Of a DNA stretch of 64,000 nt, positions 51,621 through 59,103 are shown one piece after another (the first letter of the stretch is position 1; each line of letters starts with the position of its first letter). A model generated the notes under the pieces. It made no database searches. It saw only the letters and a list, made by a program, of their open reading frames with translations, and was not told where the DNA came from. This stretch comes from Winogradskyella sp. MH6 (GTDB lineage Bacteria > Bacteroidota > Bacteroidia > Flavobacteriales > Flavobacteriaceae). The stretch is from assembly GCF_022810765.1 (NCBI RefSeq), contig NZ_CP094494.1:1674001-1738000 (forward strand), written 5' to 3'. A program made the translations under genes and the position numbers.

Positions 51621-52580
51621 GTGCAAAAAGTCATAACATACAGTTTGTTTTTCTTGATGTTTTCATCAAGTGTTTCTGCATTTCAAAAAGTTCAAAAAGT
51701 TCAAAAAGACACCTCTTACACTGTAAATAGTTCTTTTAAAAAGTATAAAAAGAACTTTCCAAACATAGAAATTCCGAAGCCTCAACATTATGAAAATGTA
51801 AAAGAAATCAATGATGAGGTTTATAAGCAAGTAGGTGAACGAAAACTTCATTTAGATGCTTTTGTCAATACAGATTCATTGTTGAAACCTGCTGTAATTA
51901 TGGTCCATGGAGGCGGTTGGAAATCTGGCGATAAATCACATATGAAACCAATGGCGCAATGTATCGCTTCAAAAGGTTATGCTTGCTTTGCTTTAGAATA
52001 TAGATTATCTGATGAAGCCCAATATCCTGATGGTATTTATGATATTAAAGAAGCCATTCAATACATAAAATCTAATGCAAAAGGATTTCGTATTGATACT
52101 ACAAAAGTTGCCATTTTAGGAACGTCTTCAGGTGCTCAAATGGCAACACTAGTTGGCACAACAAATAACAATTCTAACTTTGAAGAAAATACAGGTTATA
52201 ACACATCAACTTCTGTTCAAGCTATTGTAAACTTAGATGGCGTCATAGCTTTCGTTCACCCAAAATCTACTGAAGGTAAAATGGCTGCTTGGTGGTTGGG
52301 AGGAACTTCAAAAGAAAAACCTAAAGTCTGGAAAGAGGCATCTGCATTAACACATGTTGATGAGAATACACCTCCAACGTTGTTTATCAGTAGTCAGTAT
52401 GAACGTTTTCAAGCAGGAAGAGAAGAAATGATTGAAATCATGGACAAGCATAACATTTATTCTCAGGTTGAGAATTTCCCAGATAGTCCTCATACGTTTT
52501 GGTTATTTAATCCGTGGTTTACAGAAACCGTAAATTATATCACTTTATTTTTAGATAAAACATTCAAAAAAGAATCATAA
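51621..52580 (+). CDS. secreted alpha/beta hydrolase, BD-FAE-like carbohydrate esterase
   Basis: 319 residues from a GTG start; later ATGs would cut the signal peptide (MQKVITYSLFFLMFSSSVSAF). Esterase motifs: oxyanion loop VMVHGGGWKSGDK, nucleophile Ser in ILGTSSGAQMATL, late Asp/His in QVENFPDSPHTFW. BD-FAE/CE esterases remove acetyl or feruloyl groups; on a pectin locus acetyl removal is likely. The mature N-terminus carries three copies of VQK from a 9-bp tandem repeat. Confidence 0.82.
   Translation: MQKVITYSLFFLMFSSSVSAFQKVQKVQKDTSYTVNSSFKKYKKNFPNIEIPKPQHYENVKEINDEVYKQVGERKLHLDAFVNTDSLLKPAVIMVHGGGWKSGDKSHMKPMAQCIASKGYACFALEYRLSDEAQYPDGIYDIKEAIQYIKSNAKGFRIDTTKVAILGTSSGAQMATLVGTTNNNSNFEENTGYNTSTSVQAIVNLDGVIAFVHPKSTEGKMAAWWLGGTSKEKPKVWKEASALTHVDENTPPTLFISSQYERFQAGREEMIEIMDKHNIYSQVENFPDSPHTFWLFNPWFTETVNYITLFLDKTFKKES
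51682..51708 (+). repeat. three 9-bp tandem repeats at the esterase N-terminus
   Basis: TTCAAAAAG repeated three times without change, in frame (QKV QKV QKD), right after the predicted signal peptide. A number change by slippage would keep the reading frame. Confidence 0.85.
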
Positions 52581-53597
52581 ATGAAAAGATCAAAATTAAT
52601 AGCAGCTTTATTATGTGCGAGTACCATTGTGGCTTGTAAATCCGAAAAGAAAGAGGATGCAAAACCAGAGGTTAAGCAAGAAGAAAAAGCCCAAGAAACT
52701 CAAAAGACATATGCTGAAATTTCAGTAGCTCAAGGAGGTGAGTGGAAAGATGGTCCAAGAGGTCATATGGAATATAGTGGTGGTACTTCATTTAAAAACG
52801 TTTCTTCTGTAAAAGTGCCAGAAAATCATACAGATCATACTTGGTTTATCCGTTACGAAGGTCCAGGTTGGGAGAGCAATAAAGTAGGCTATAGGCTCTA
52901 TTTAGATTGGAGAAATGCTATTGATATTTTTGGTAAAAAGACAGATACTATGGTATTAGGACAAGTTGGTCAAGATGGTTTTGATTCTTACCACGAACCG
53001 CAACCATGGGGACAAGATATTCTAAAAGTAGGTAAAGGCCTTGGTGTTGGGTCATTAGGGCGCTTGGTTAATGACGAAGTGCTTCATTTTAAAAATGTAG
53101 ATTCAACGTTTGCATCTGTTGAAAATTCAGCCAATGTATCTTCTGTGGTAGTAGATTATTACGGTTGGAAAACAGGCGAAGACACTATCGATTTGCAATC
53201 AACACTCAGTATTCAACCAGATAAAAGATATACAAAACACACCATTCAACCTTCAAAAGCAGTAAATGGTATTGTAACTGGAATTATAGATCACAAAGTG
53301 TCTTATTTTACCAAAGAAAGTGAAAATAAAAAATGGGCTTACATAGCAACCTATGGTGAGCAAACATTAGTGCCAGACGACTTAGGTATGGCGGTCTTTT
53401 ACGAAGTAGATACAACCGTTGAAGCTAAAAAAGGCGAGTTTGATTACTTAGTAGAATTCAAACCAACTACTAAGCCAGTTTCTTTTTACTTTTTAGCAGC
53501 TTGGGAACAAGAAAAAGATGGTATTAAAAACGAAAAAGAATTCTTGGACTACCTTGAAGGATTGTTGATTGAATTGAACTCTAACAACACGTTATAA
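52581..53597 (+). CDS. DUF4861 family lipoprotein
   Basis: 338 residues. Lipobox STIVAC (Cys19), then a charged linker. DUF4861 body: AQGGEWKDGPRGHMEYSGGTSFKNV, HTWFIRYEGPGWESNKVGYRLYLDWRNAIDIFGKKT, SYHEPQPWGQDILKVGKGLGVGSLG. DUF4861 genes recur in pectin and rhamnogalacturonan loci of Bacteroidota, but I know of no proven activity. The segment around YRLYLDWRNA with Asp/Arg and several Trp would fit a glycan-active or glycan-binding role. Its start follows the esterase stop directly, and its stop overlaps the cupin start by one base. Confidence 0.8.
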   Translation: MKRSKLIAALLCASTIVACKSEKKEDAKPEVKQEEKAQETQKTYAEISVAQGGEWKDGPRGHMEYSGGTSFKNVSSVKVPENHTDHTWFIRYEGPGWESNKVGYRLYLDWRNAIDIFGKKTDTMVLGQVGQDGFDSYHEPQPWGQDILKVGKGLGVGSLGRLVNDEVLHFKNVDSTFASVENSANVSSVVVDYYGWKTGEDTIDLQSTLSIQPDKRYTKHTIQPSKAVNGIVTGIIDHKVSYFTKESENKKWAYIATYGEQTLVPDDLGMAVFYEVDTTVEAKKGEFDYLVEFKPTTKPVSFYFLAAWEQEKDGIKNEKEFLDYLEGLLIELNSNNTL

Positions 53598-54016
53598 TGA
53601 AAACTGGTATCAATTTGTTCACAATGCTTCTGTTTTGCGTTGCATTACAAATCACAACTGCTCAAGAAAAGACGTATACCATAGAAGAATGTGTCAATAC
53701 CTTTTCTGAAGAAAAAACGGTGCCTACAAAAGTTGGCTATCAGTATTGGTTTGCCGATAAAGATTTCCTAGATGGTAGAACGATAAAAATGAGTGTTGTA
53801 GCACCAGGTAAATCTACACATGCACCTCATAAGCATAAAGAAGATGAATTCTTTTACGTTCTAGAAGGTAAGGCAAAATTTTATTTAGACGGAAAAGAAG
53901 TTGTTGTCGAAGCAAACACAAGCTTGTATTGTCCATCTTGGAGTATGCATGGTATCAGCAATGTTGGTGATACCGAATTAAAATATTTAGTGATTAAAAA
54001 ATACGAAAAAGAGTAA
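53597..54016 (+). CDS. secreted cupin, periplasmic
   Basis: 139 residues. A signal peptide ends in ITTAQ, which makes this a periplasmic cupin, unlike the cytoplasmic KdgF-like one at 26162. Cupin motif 1 is THAPHKHKEDEFFYVLEGKAKFYLDGK (His, His, Glu) and motif 2 is SLYCPSWSMHGISN (His). Directly before the GH105 gene that releases unsaturated uronates. It may open these in the periplasm or bind a uronate, but neither is shown. Confidence 0.72.
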   Translation: MKTGINLFTMLLFCVALQITTAQEKTYTIEECVNTFSEEKTVPTKVGYQYWFADKDFLDGRTIKMSVVAPGKSTHAPHKHKEDEFFYVLEGKAKFYLDGKEVVVEANTSLYCPSWSMHGISNVGDTELKYLVIKKYEKE

Positions 54017-54018
54017 AG

Positions 54019-55245
54019 ATGAAAAACATAGCACTTGTAGCAATATTAGCATTGAGTTTTTTTACCAGTTGTAAAGAAGAGAAAAAGCAACAGGAAGAAA
54101 CACCTGTGGCTAAAAAAGAAATTTCAGAGGATTTAAAGTGGTCAGAGCGTATGGCGCTTTCTGAAATTAAACGTTTTCCAGATCCTACACTTTTAGATTT
54201 TAGAGATAAGCCAAAATGGAGTTATACCAATGGATTGGTTTTGCAAGCAATGTCTAAAGTTTACGAAGAAATCAATAATCAAAAATTATACGATTATATC
54301 TACGATTATGCCAACAGAATGATCGAAGAAGATGGAGCTATAAAAACCTATAAAATGTCTAATTACAACTTAGACATGATAAAGTCTGGCGATGCTATTT
54401 ACTATGTTTATAACAAAACTAAAGAACCGCGTTTTAAAAATGTAATGGACACCTTACACAAACAATTAGAAAGTCAGCCAACAACATCTGAAGGTGGTTA
54501 TTGGCACAAAAAAGTGTATCCATATCAAATGTGGCTAGATGGTGTGTATATGGCAGAACCGTTTCATACAAAATATGCCAAATCGTATATGGATGATGAA
54601 GAAGCTAAAAAGGTTTATGATAAGATTATGTTACAATTCGACCTAATCGAAAAATACAGTAGAGATCCAGAAACGGGCTTATATTATCACGGTTGGGACG
54701 AAAGTAAAGAACAAAAATGGGCAAATAAAGACACCGGATTGTCTCAAAATTTTTGGTCTCGTGGCATGGGCTGGTACGGCATGGCATTGGTTGATGTTTT
54801 GGATTATTTACCGGAGAATTACGAAGGGAGAGAACGACTAATTAAGTATCTCAACCAATATGCCGAAGCTATTGTAAAGTATCAAGATGAAAAAACAAGC
54901 ACGTGGTATCAAGTACTAAATCTACCTGAAAGAGAGGGTAATTATCTAGAGGCAACAGGTACAAGTATGTTTACATATACTTTAGCAAAAGGCGTTAATA
55001 AAGGCTATTTACCGAAACAATATTTAGATAATGCCAACAAAGCATTTGAAGGCATATTAGATACATTCATCACTGTTGAAGATAACGGAGTTGTCAGTCT
55101 TAATAAATGTTGTGGAGTAGCAGGTTTGGGTGGAAATCCATACAGAGACGGAACTTTTGAATATTATATTGGAGAGATCATCAGGTCTAACGATCCAAAA
55201 GGAACAGGACCATTTATCATGGCTGCTTTAGAACTTAACAAGTAA
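54019..55245 (+). CDS. GH105 unsaturated rhamnogalacturonyl/glucuronyl hydrolase
   Basis: 408 residues. Lipobox SFFTSC (Cys18). The (alpha/alpha)6 barrel of GH105/GH88: NLDMIKSGD (Asp119), PYQMWLDGVYMAEPF (Asp174, the position of the key Asp in YteR-type enzymes), QNFWSRGMGWYGMAL and CCGVAGLGG...GTFEYYIGE. It removes the unsaturated uronate left by lyases from the non-reducing end of oligogalacturonides or rhamnogalacturonan. Anchored in the periplasm; its product feeds the TRAP transporter and KdgF/KduI. Confidence 0.9.
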   Translation: MKNIALVAILALSFFTSCKEEKKQQEETPVAKKEISEDLKWSERMALSEIKRFPDPTLLDFRDKPKWSYTNGLVLQAMSKVYEEINNQKLYDYIYDYANRMIEEDGAIKTYKMSNYNLDMIKSGDAIYYVYNKTKEPRFKNVMDTLHKQLESQPTTSEGGYWHKKVYPYQMWLDGVYMAEPFHTKYAKSYMDDEEAKKVYDKIMLQFDLIEKYSRDPETGLYYHGWDESKEQKWANKDTGLSQNFWSRGMGWYGMALVDVLDYLPENYEGRERLIKYLNQYAEAIVKYQDEKTSTWYQVLNLPEREGNYLEATGTSMFTYTLAKGVNKGYLPKQYLDNANKAFEGILDTFITVEDNGVVSLNKCCGVAGLGGNPYRDGTFEYYIGEIIRSNDPKGTGPFIMAALELNK

Positions 55246-55251
55246 ACGGCT

Positions 55252-56295
55252 ATGGCAACCATCAACACAGCACTTTGTTCGTATGGAATGAGTGGACATG
55301 TTTTTCACGCACCTTTCATAGATGTTCATCCAGATTTTAATCTTTATGGTGTTTTTGAGCGAACAAAAAACTTAGCCGAAAAGAAGTATCCTAATATCAA
55401 GACGTTTCGCTCTTTAGAAAAGATGCTGAAAGATAAAGCTATTGATTTAATAGTTGTCAATACTCCTAATACCACACATTACGATTATACAAAAAAAGCA
55501 CTCGAAGCAGGTAAGCATGTTGTGGTAGAAAAACCTTTTACGGTCAATTCAAAAGAAGCAGAAGAACTCATAGCATTAGCTGAAAAGCAAAACCTAAAAT
55601 TGTCAGTATATCATAACAGACGTTGGGATAGCGATTTTAAAACCGTAAAGAAAGTTGTTCAAAAAGGTGTACTCGGAGATATTGTTGAAGCTGAATTACA
55701 TTATGATAGATTCGACCCAGAACTGAGTTATAAAACACACAAGGAAACACCAACCGAAGGAGTCGGGAGTTTATACGATTTAGGTTCGCATCTCATAGAC
55801 CAAGCATTGCAATTGTTTGGTATGCCAAATAGTGTTTTTGCAACCTTAGATTCTTTCAGAAAAGATTCTAAAGTAGGAGATTATTTTGATGTGAAACTTT
55901 ACTATGATTCGCATTTTGTAACTCTAAAATCCAGTTATTTTGTAAGAGAACCATTGCCTGCCTATAGCATTCACGGCACAAAAGGTTCGTTTATTAAATC
56001 TAAAGCAGATATTCAGGAAACCGAACTTCAAAAAGAAATAAAACCTAATACAGCCAATTGGGGAATTGAGTCTGAAACAGAAAAAGGATTGCTTCATATC
56101 ATTGAAAATGGTACTTCAAAAAAAGAACACATTGTAACAGAGCAAGGTAATTATATGGCCTATTATAATGGGATTGCTGAGGCTATTATAAACAACAAAC
56201 CACTTCCTGTTATTGCAGAAGAAGCAACCGAAGTTATAAAAATTATTGAGGCTGCTTTTTTAAGTAACAAAGAAAGAAAAGTCATTAAATTATGA
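55252..56295 (+). CDS. Gfo/Idh/MocA-family oxidoreductase
   Basis: 347 residues, no signal peptide. N-terminal Rossmann part (INTALCSYGMSGHVFHAPFIDVHPDF), EKPF motif in HVVVEKPFTVN, and the C-terminal alpha/beta domain (LYDLGSHLIDQALQLFGMP). It is an NAD(P)-dependent sugar or inositol-type dehydrogenase of unknown substrate. It is the only evidently cytoplasmic enzyme in a run of exported ones, coupled by a 4-base overlap (ATGA) to the GH43 gene. Confidence 0.85.
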   Translation: MATINTALCSYGMSGHVFHAPFIDVHPDFNLYGVFERTKNLAEKKYPNIKTFRSLEKMLKDKAIDLIVVNTPNTTHYDYTKKALEAGKHVVVEKPFTVNSKEAEELIALAEKQNLKLSVYHNRRWDSDFKTVKKVVQKGVLGDIVEAELHYDRFDPELSYKTHKETPTEGVGSLYDLGSHLIDQALQLFGMPNSVFATLDSFRKDSKVGDYFDVKLYYDSHFVTLKSSYFVREPLPAYSIHGTKGSFIKSKADIQETELQKEIKPNTANWGIESETEKGLLHIIENGTSKKEHIVTEQGNYMAYYNGIAEAIINNKPLPVIAEEATEVIKIIEAAFLSNKERKVIKL

Positions 56296-57902
56296 AAAAA
56301 ATAACCTTACTAGTATCATTTTGTATGGTCTTAAATGGCATAGCACAAGAAAAATTTGTGTCCGATGTTTGGGTGTCAGACAATGGAGATGGTACTTATA
56401 CCAATCCAGTTTTGCATTCTGATTTTTCAGATCCAGATGTTGTAAGAGCTGGTGAGGATTACTATATGACGGCATCATCCTTTACCTGTTTACCAGGCTT
56501 ACCAATTTTACATTCTAAAGACTTGGTGAATTGGGAATTGGTAAATTATGCTTTGCCAAAACAGATTCCGTTAGATGTTTTTGATAAACCACAACACGGT
56601 AAAGGGGTTTGGGCACCTTGTATTCGTTTTCATAAAGGGGAATTTTACATCTACTATCCAGATCCAGATTTTGGTATTTATATGACAAAAACCAAAGATC
56701 CAAAAGGTATTTGGTCAGAACCTGTTTTAGTTAAAGGAGGAAAAGGACTAATTGACCCAACACCACTGTGGGATGATGATGGTAAAGTGTATCTCGCTTA
56801 TGCTTTTGCAGGAAGTCGCGCAGGAATAAAAAGTTTACTTGTTGTCTGCAGTATGAATGCTGAAGGTACTAAAACTAATGATGATGAGGTAAAAATCATT
56901 GATGGTCACGAAGGTGAAGATACCATTGAAGGTCCTAAGTTTTACAAACGAAATGGTTACTACTACATTTTTGCACCAGCTGGTGGAGTACCAACAGGTT
57001 GGCAGACTATTTTAAGGTCTAAATCAGTGTTTGGACCTTACGAAAAAAAGAAAGTATTGCATCAAGGTAATACCGAAATCAACGGGCCACACCAAGGAGC
57101 TTGGGTAGATACCGTTACTGGCGAAGATTGGTTTCTTCATTTTCAAGATAAAGATGCGTATGGTCGTATAGTTCATATGCAACCAATGTCTTGGAAAAAT
57201 GATTGGCCAGTTATGGGTATAGACCAAAATAATGATGGTATTGGCGAACCTGTAACCACACATAAAAAACCGAATGTAGGTACGACATATCCTATAGCTA
57301 CACCACCAGATACTGATGAGTTTAACGAACCAAAAAGAGGTTTGCAATGGCAATGGCACGCCAATCCGCAAGTGTATTATGGTTTTCCAACGAGTATGGG
57401 ACATTATACAATGTATTGTAGACCAAGACCAGAAGGTTCTAGTAATCTGCATGATGTACCAAATTTGTTATTGCAAAAATTTCCAGCTGAATCATTTATA
57501 GCAACAACCAAATTGACGTTTAATGCCAGACACGATAACGAGCAAGTTGGTTTTTTAGTTATGGGATTGAGCTATAGTTATATCAAATTCTCACAAGAAG
57601 ATGGACAGTTGTACTTATCACAAGTAACTTGTAAAGATGCACATAAAGAAGGCAAAGAAAATGAAAGTGAAAAAATCAAAGTAGATAGCAAAACGATTTA
57701 TCTTCAAATTAAAGTAGATAAAGGTGGAGTGTGTAATTTTTATTACAGCACAAATAACAAAAGATTCAAGCCTATTGGTGATACATTCAAAGCGAGAGAA
57801 GGTAGATGGATTGGTGCAAAAATAGGCTACTTAGCATTAAGAGAAAGAGTTATTAATGATGCTGGAAGTTTAGATATCGACTGGATTAGATTTAAGAAAT
57901 AA
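56292..57902 (+). CDS. GH43 glycosidase (arabinosidase/xylosidase type)
   Basis: 536 residues. The signal peptide ends NGIAQ. Five-bladed propeller with the GH43 acidic set: Asp47 or Asp49 (DFSDPDV), Asp155 (GLIDPTPLWDDDGK) and Glu213 (DTIEGPKFYKRNGYYYIFAP). A C-terminal beta-sandwich (about 330-536, GH43 C2 type) is present. It probably trims arabinose or xylose side chains of pectin in the periplasm. Overlaps the next start by one base. Confidence 0.88.
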   Translation: MKKITLLVSFCMVLNGIAQEKFVSDVWVSDNGDGTYTNPVLHSDFSDPDVVRAGEDYYMTASSFTCLPGLPILHSKDLVNWELVNYALPKQIPLDVFDKPQHGKGVWAPCIRFHKGEFYIYYPDPDFGIYMTKTKDPKGIWSEPVLVKGGKGLIDPTPLWDDDGKVYLAYAFAGSRAGIKSLLVVCSMNAEGTKTNDDEVKIIDGHEGEDTIEGPKFYKRNGYYYIFAPAGGVPTGWQTILRSKSVFGPYEKKKVLHQGNTEINGPHQGAWVDTVTGEDWFLHFQDKDAYGRIVHMQPMSWKNDWPVMGIDQNNDGIGEPVTTHKKPNVGTTYPIATPPDTDEFNEPKRGLQWQWHANPQVYYGFPTSMGHYTMYCRPRPEGSSNLHDVPNLLLQKFPAESFIATTKLTFNARHDNEQVGFLVMGLSYSYIKFSQEDGQLYLSQVTCKDAHKEGKENESEKIKVDSKTIYLQIKVDKGGVCNFYYSTNNKRFKPIGDTFKAREGRWIGAKIGYLALRERVINDAGSLDIDWIRFKK

Positions 57903-59092
57903 TGAATACTATCAAGTCAGTAAAATACCATCTATCGTTATTATTTTTAGGGCTGATGTTCTTTCAAAGTTGTTCAGAAGAGAACAAAAGAAAACTTCCC
58001 TTTGATGTTAAAAAAGACTTATTCGACACGCTACAGCCTAATGATTTAGGTTTAAAAGTTCCAAAAGGTATTGAAACATATACCATTTTTAAACCCACAG
58101 ATAGTACAGATCATTTTAGTAATGGAGCAGTAATGACAGCCTTTAAAGGAGTATTGTATTGCCAGTGGCAAAGCTCTGCCGAAGGCGAAGATTCTGATGA
58201 TACTTGGCTGGCTTACAGCAGTAGCAAAGATGGAAAAACTTGGAGTAAACCGATGACTTTAGCAGCATCAATTGAGGATGGTTATTGTACTTCAGGAGGT
58301 TGGTGGACCTACAAAGATTCATTAATTGCCTATATCAATGTTTGGCCATCAAAAGTATCGCCAGAAGGCGGCTATACGTATTATAAAACAAGTGCAGATG
58401 GTGTTAACTGGTCAGAAAAGAAACCTGTTTTAATGGCAGATAATACTCCTATAAATGCGGTATTTGAACAAGATCCACATCAACTAGCTAATGGTCGTAT
58501 CATTAATGCAGCACATTTTCAACCTGGCTTAATGGTATCTCCAGTTTATACAGATGATCCGAAAGGAGTCATTAGTTGGACGAGAGCAAGTTTCACAAAT
58601 AATTCTGCTAAAAATAATGTCTCCCAAGAAATTGAACCAAGTAGTTTTGTGAAAAGAGATAGTAGCTTGGTTATGGTGTTTAGGGATCAGTATAGCTCGT
58701 TTCAAACTTTAGCTTCAACAAGTAAAGATAACGGTGAAAGTTGGACAACACCTGTTGAGACCACAATGCCAGACTCTAGATCTAAACAAAGTGCAGGTAA
58801 TTTTCCAAACGGAACAGCATACATTATCAACAATCCTGTACAGACCAAATCACGAATGCCATTGGCTGTAACGCTTAGCAACGATGGTAATTTGTTTACT
58901 GATGCTTATGTGCTTCGTAAAGGCGATGAGCTTCAACCCTTAAAATATGAAGGGAAATATAAGCGCTTGGGCTACCATTACCCTAAATCTTTCATTTTCA
59001 ATAATAGTTTGTATGTGTCTTATACAACTAGCAAGGAAAACGTAGAGTATACTAAAGTTCCGTTGAGTAGCCTAAAAACCACTAACCCTTAA
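57902..59092 (+). CDS. sialidase-fold (BNR) lipoprotein
   Basis: 396 residues. Lipobox MFFQSC (Cys24). Six-bladed propeller with Asp-box repeats: SSKDGKTWSKP, SADGVNWSEKK, TSKDNGESWTTP. Candidate active-site Arg and Asp lie in VFRDQYSSFQ and YTDDPKGVISW. The family covers exo-sialidases, but sialic acid is not expected in plant or algal pectin. The true substrate may be another acidic sugar, such as KDO or a rhamnogalacturonan component. No GH family is assigned with confidence. Confidence 0.78.
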   Translation: MNTIKSVKYHLSLLFLGLMFFQSCSEENKRKLPFDVKKDLFDTLQPNDLGLKVPKGIETYTIFKPTDSTDHFSNGAVMTAFKGVLYCQWQSSAEGEDSDDTWLAYSSSKDGKTWSKPMTLAASIEDGYCTSGGWWTYKDSLIAYINVWPSKVSPEGGYTYYKTSADGVNWSEKKPVLMADNTPINAVFEQDPHQLANGRIINAAHFQPGLMVSPVYTDDPKGVISWTRASFTNNSAKNNVSQEIEPSSFVKRDSSLVMVFRDQYSSFQTLASTSKDNGESWTTPVETTMPDSRSKQSAGNFPNGTAYIINNPVQTKSRMPLAVTLSNDGNLFTDAYVLRKGDELQPLKYEGKYKRLGYHYPKSFIFNNSLYVSYTTSKENVEYTKVPLSSLKTTNP

Positions 59093-59103
59093 AATGATTA
59101 ATT

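Noticed and set aside
57024..57452. 142-residue minus-strand frame inside GH43
   Set aside because: Antisense shadow of a conserved catalytic domain; Trp/Ile/His-rich composition typical of reversed coding DNA.
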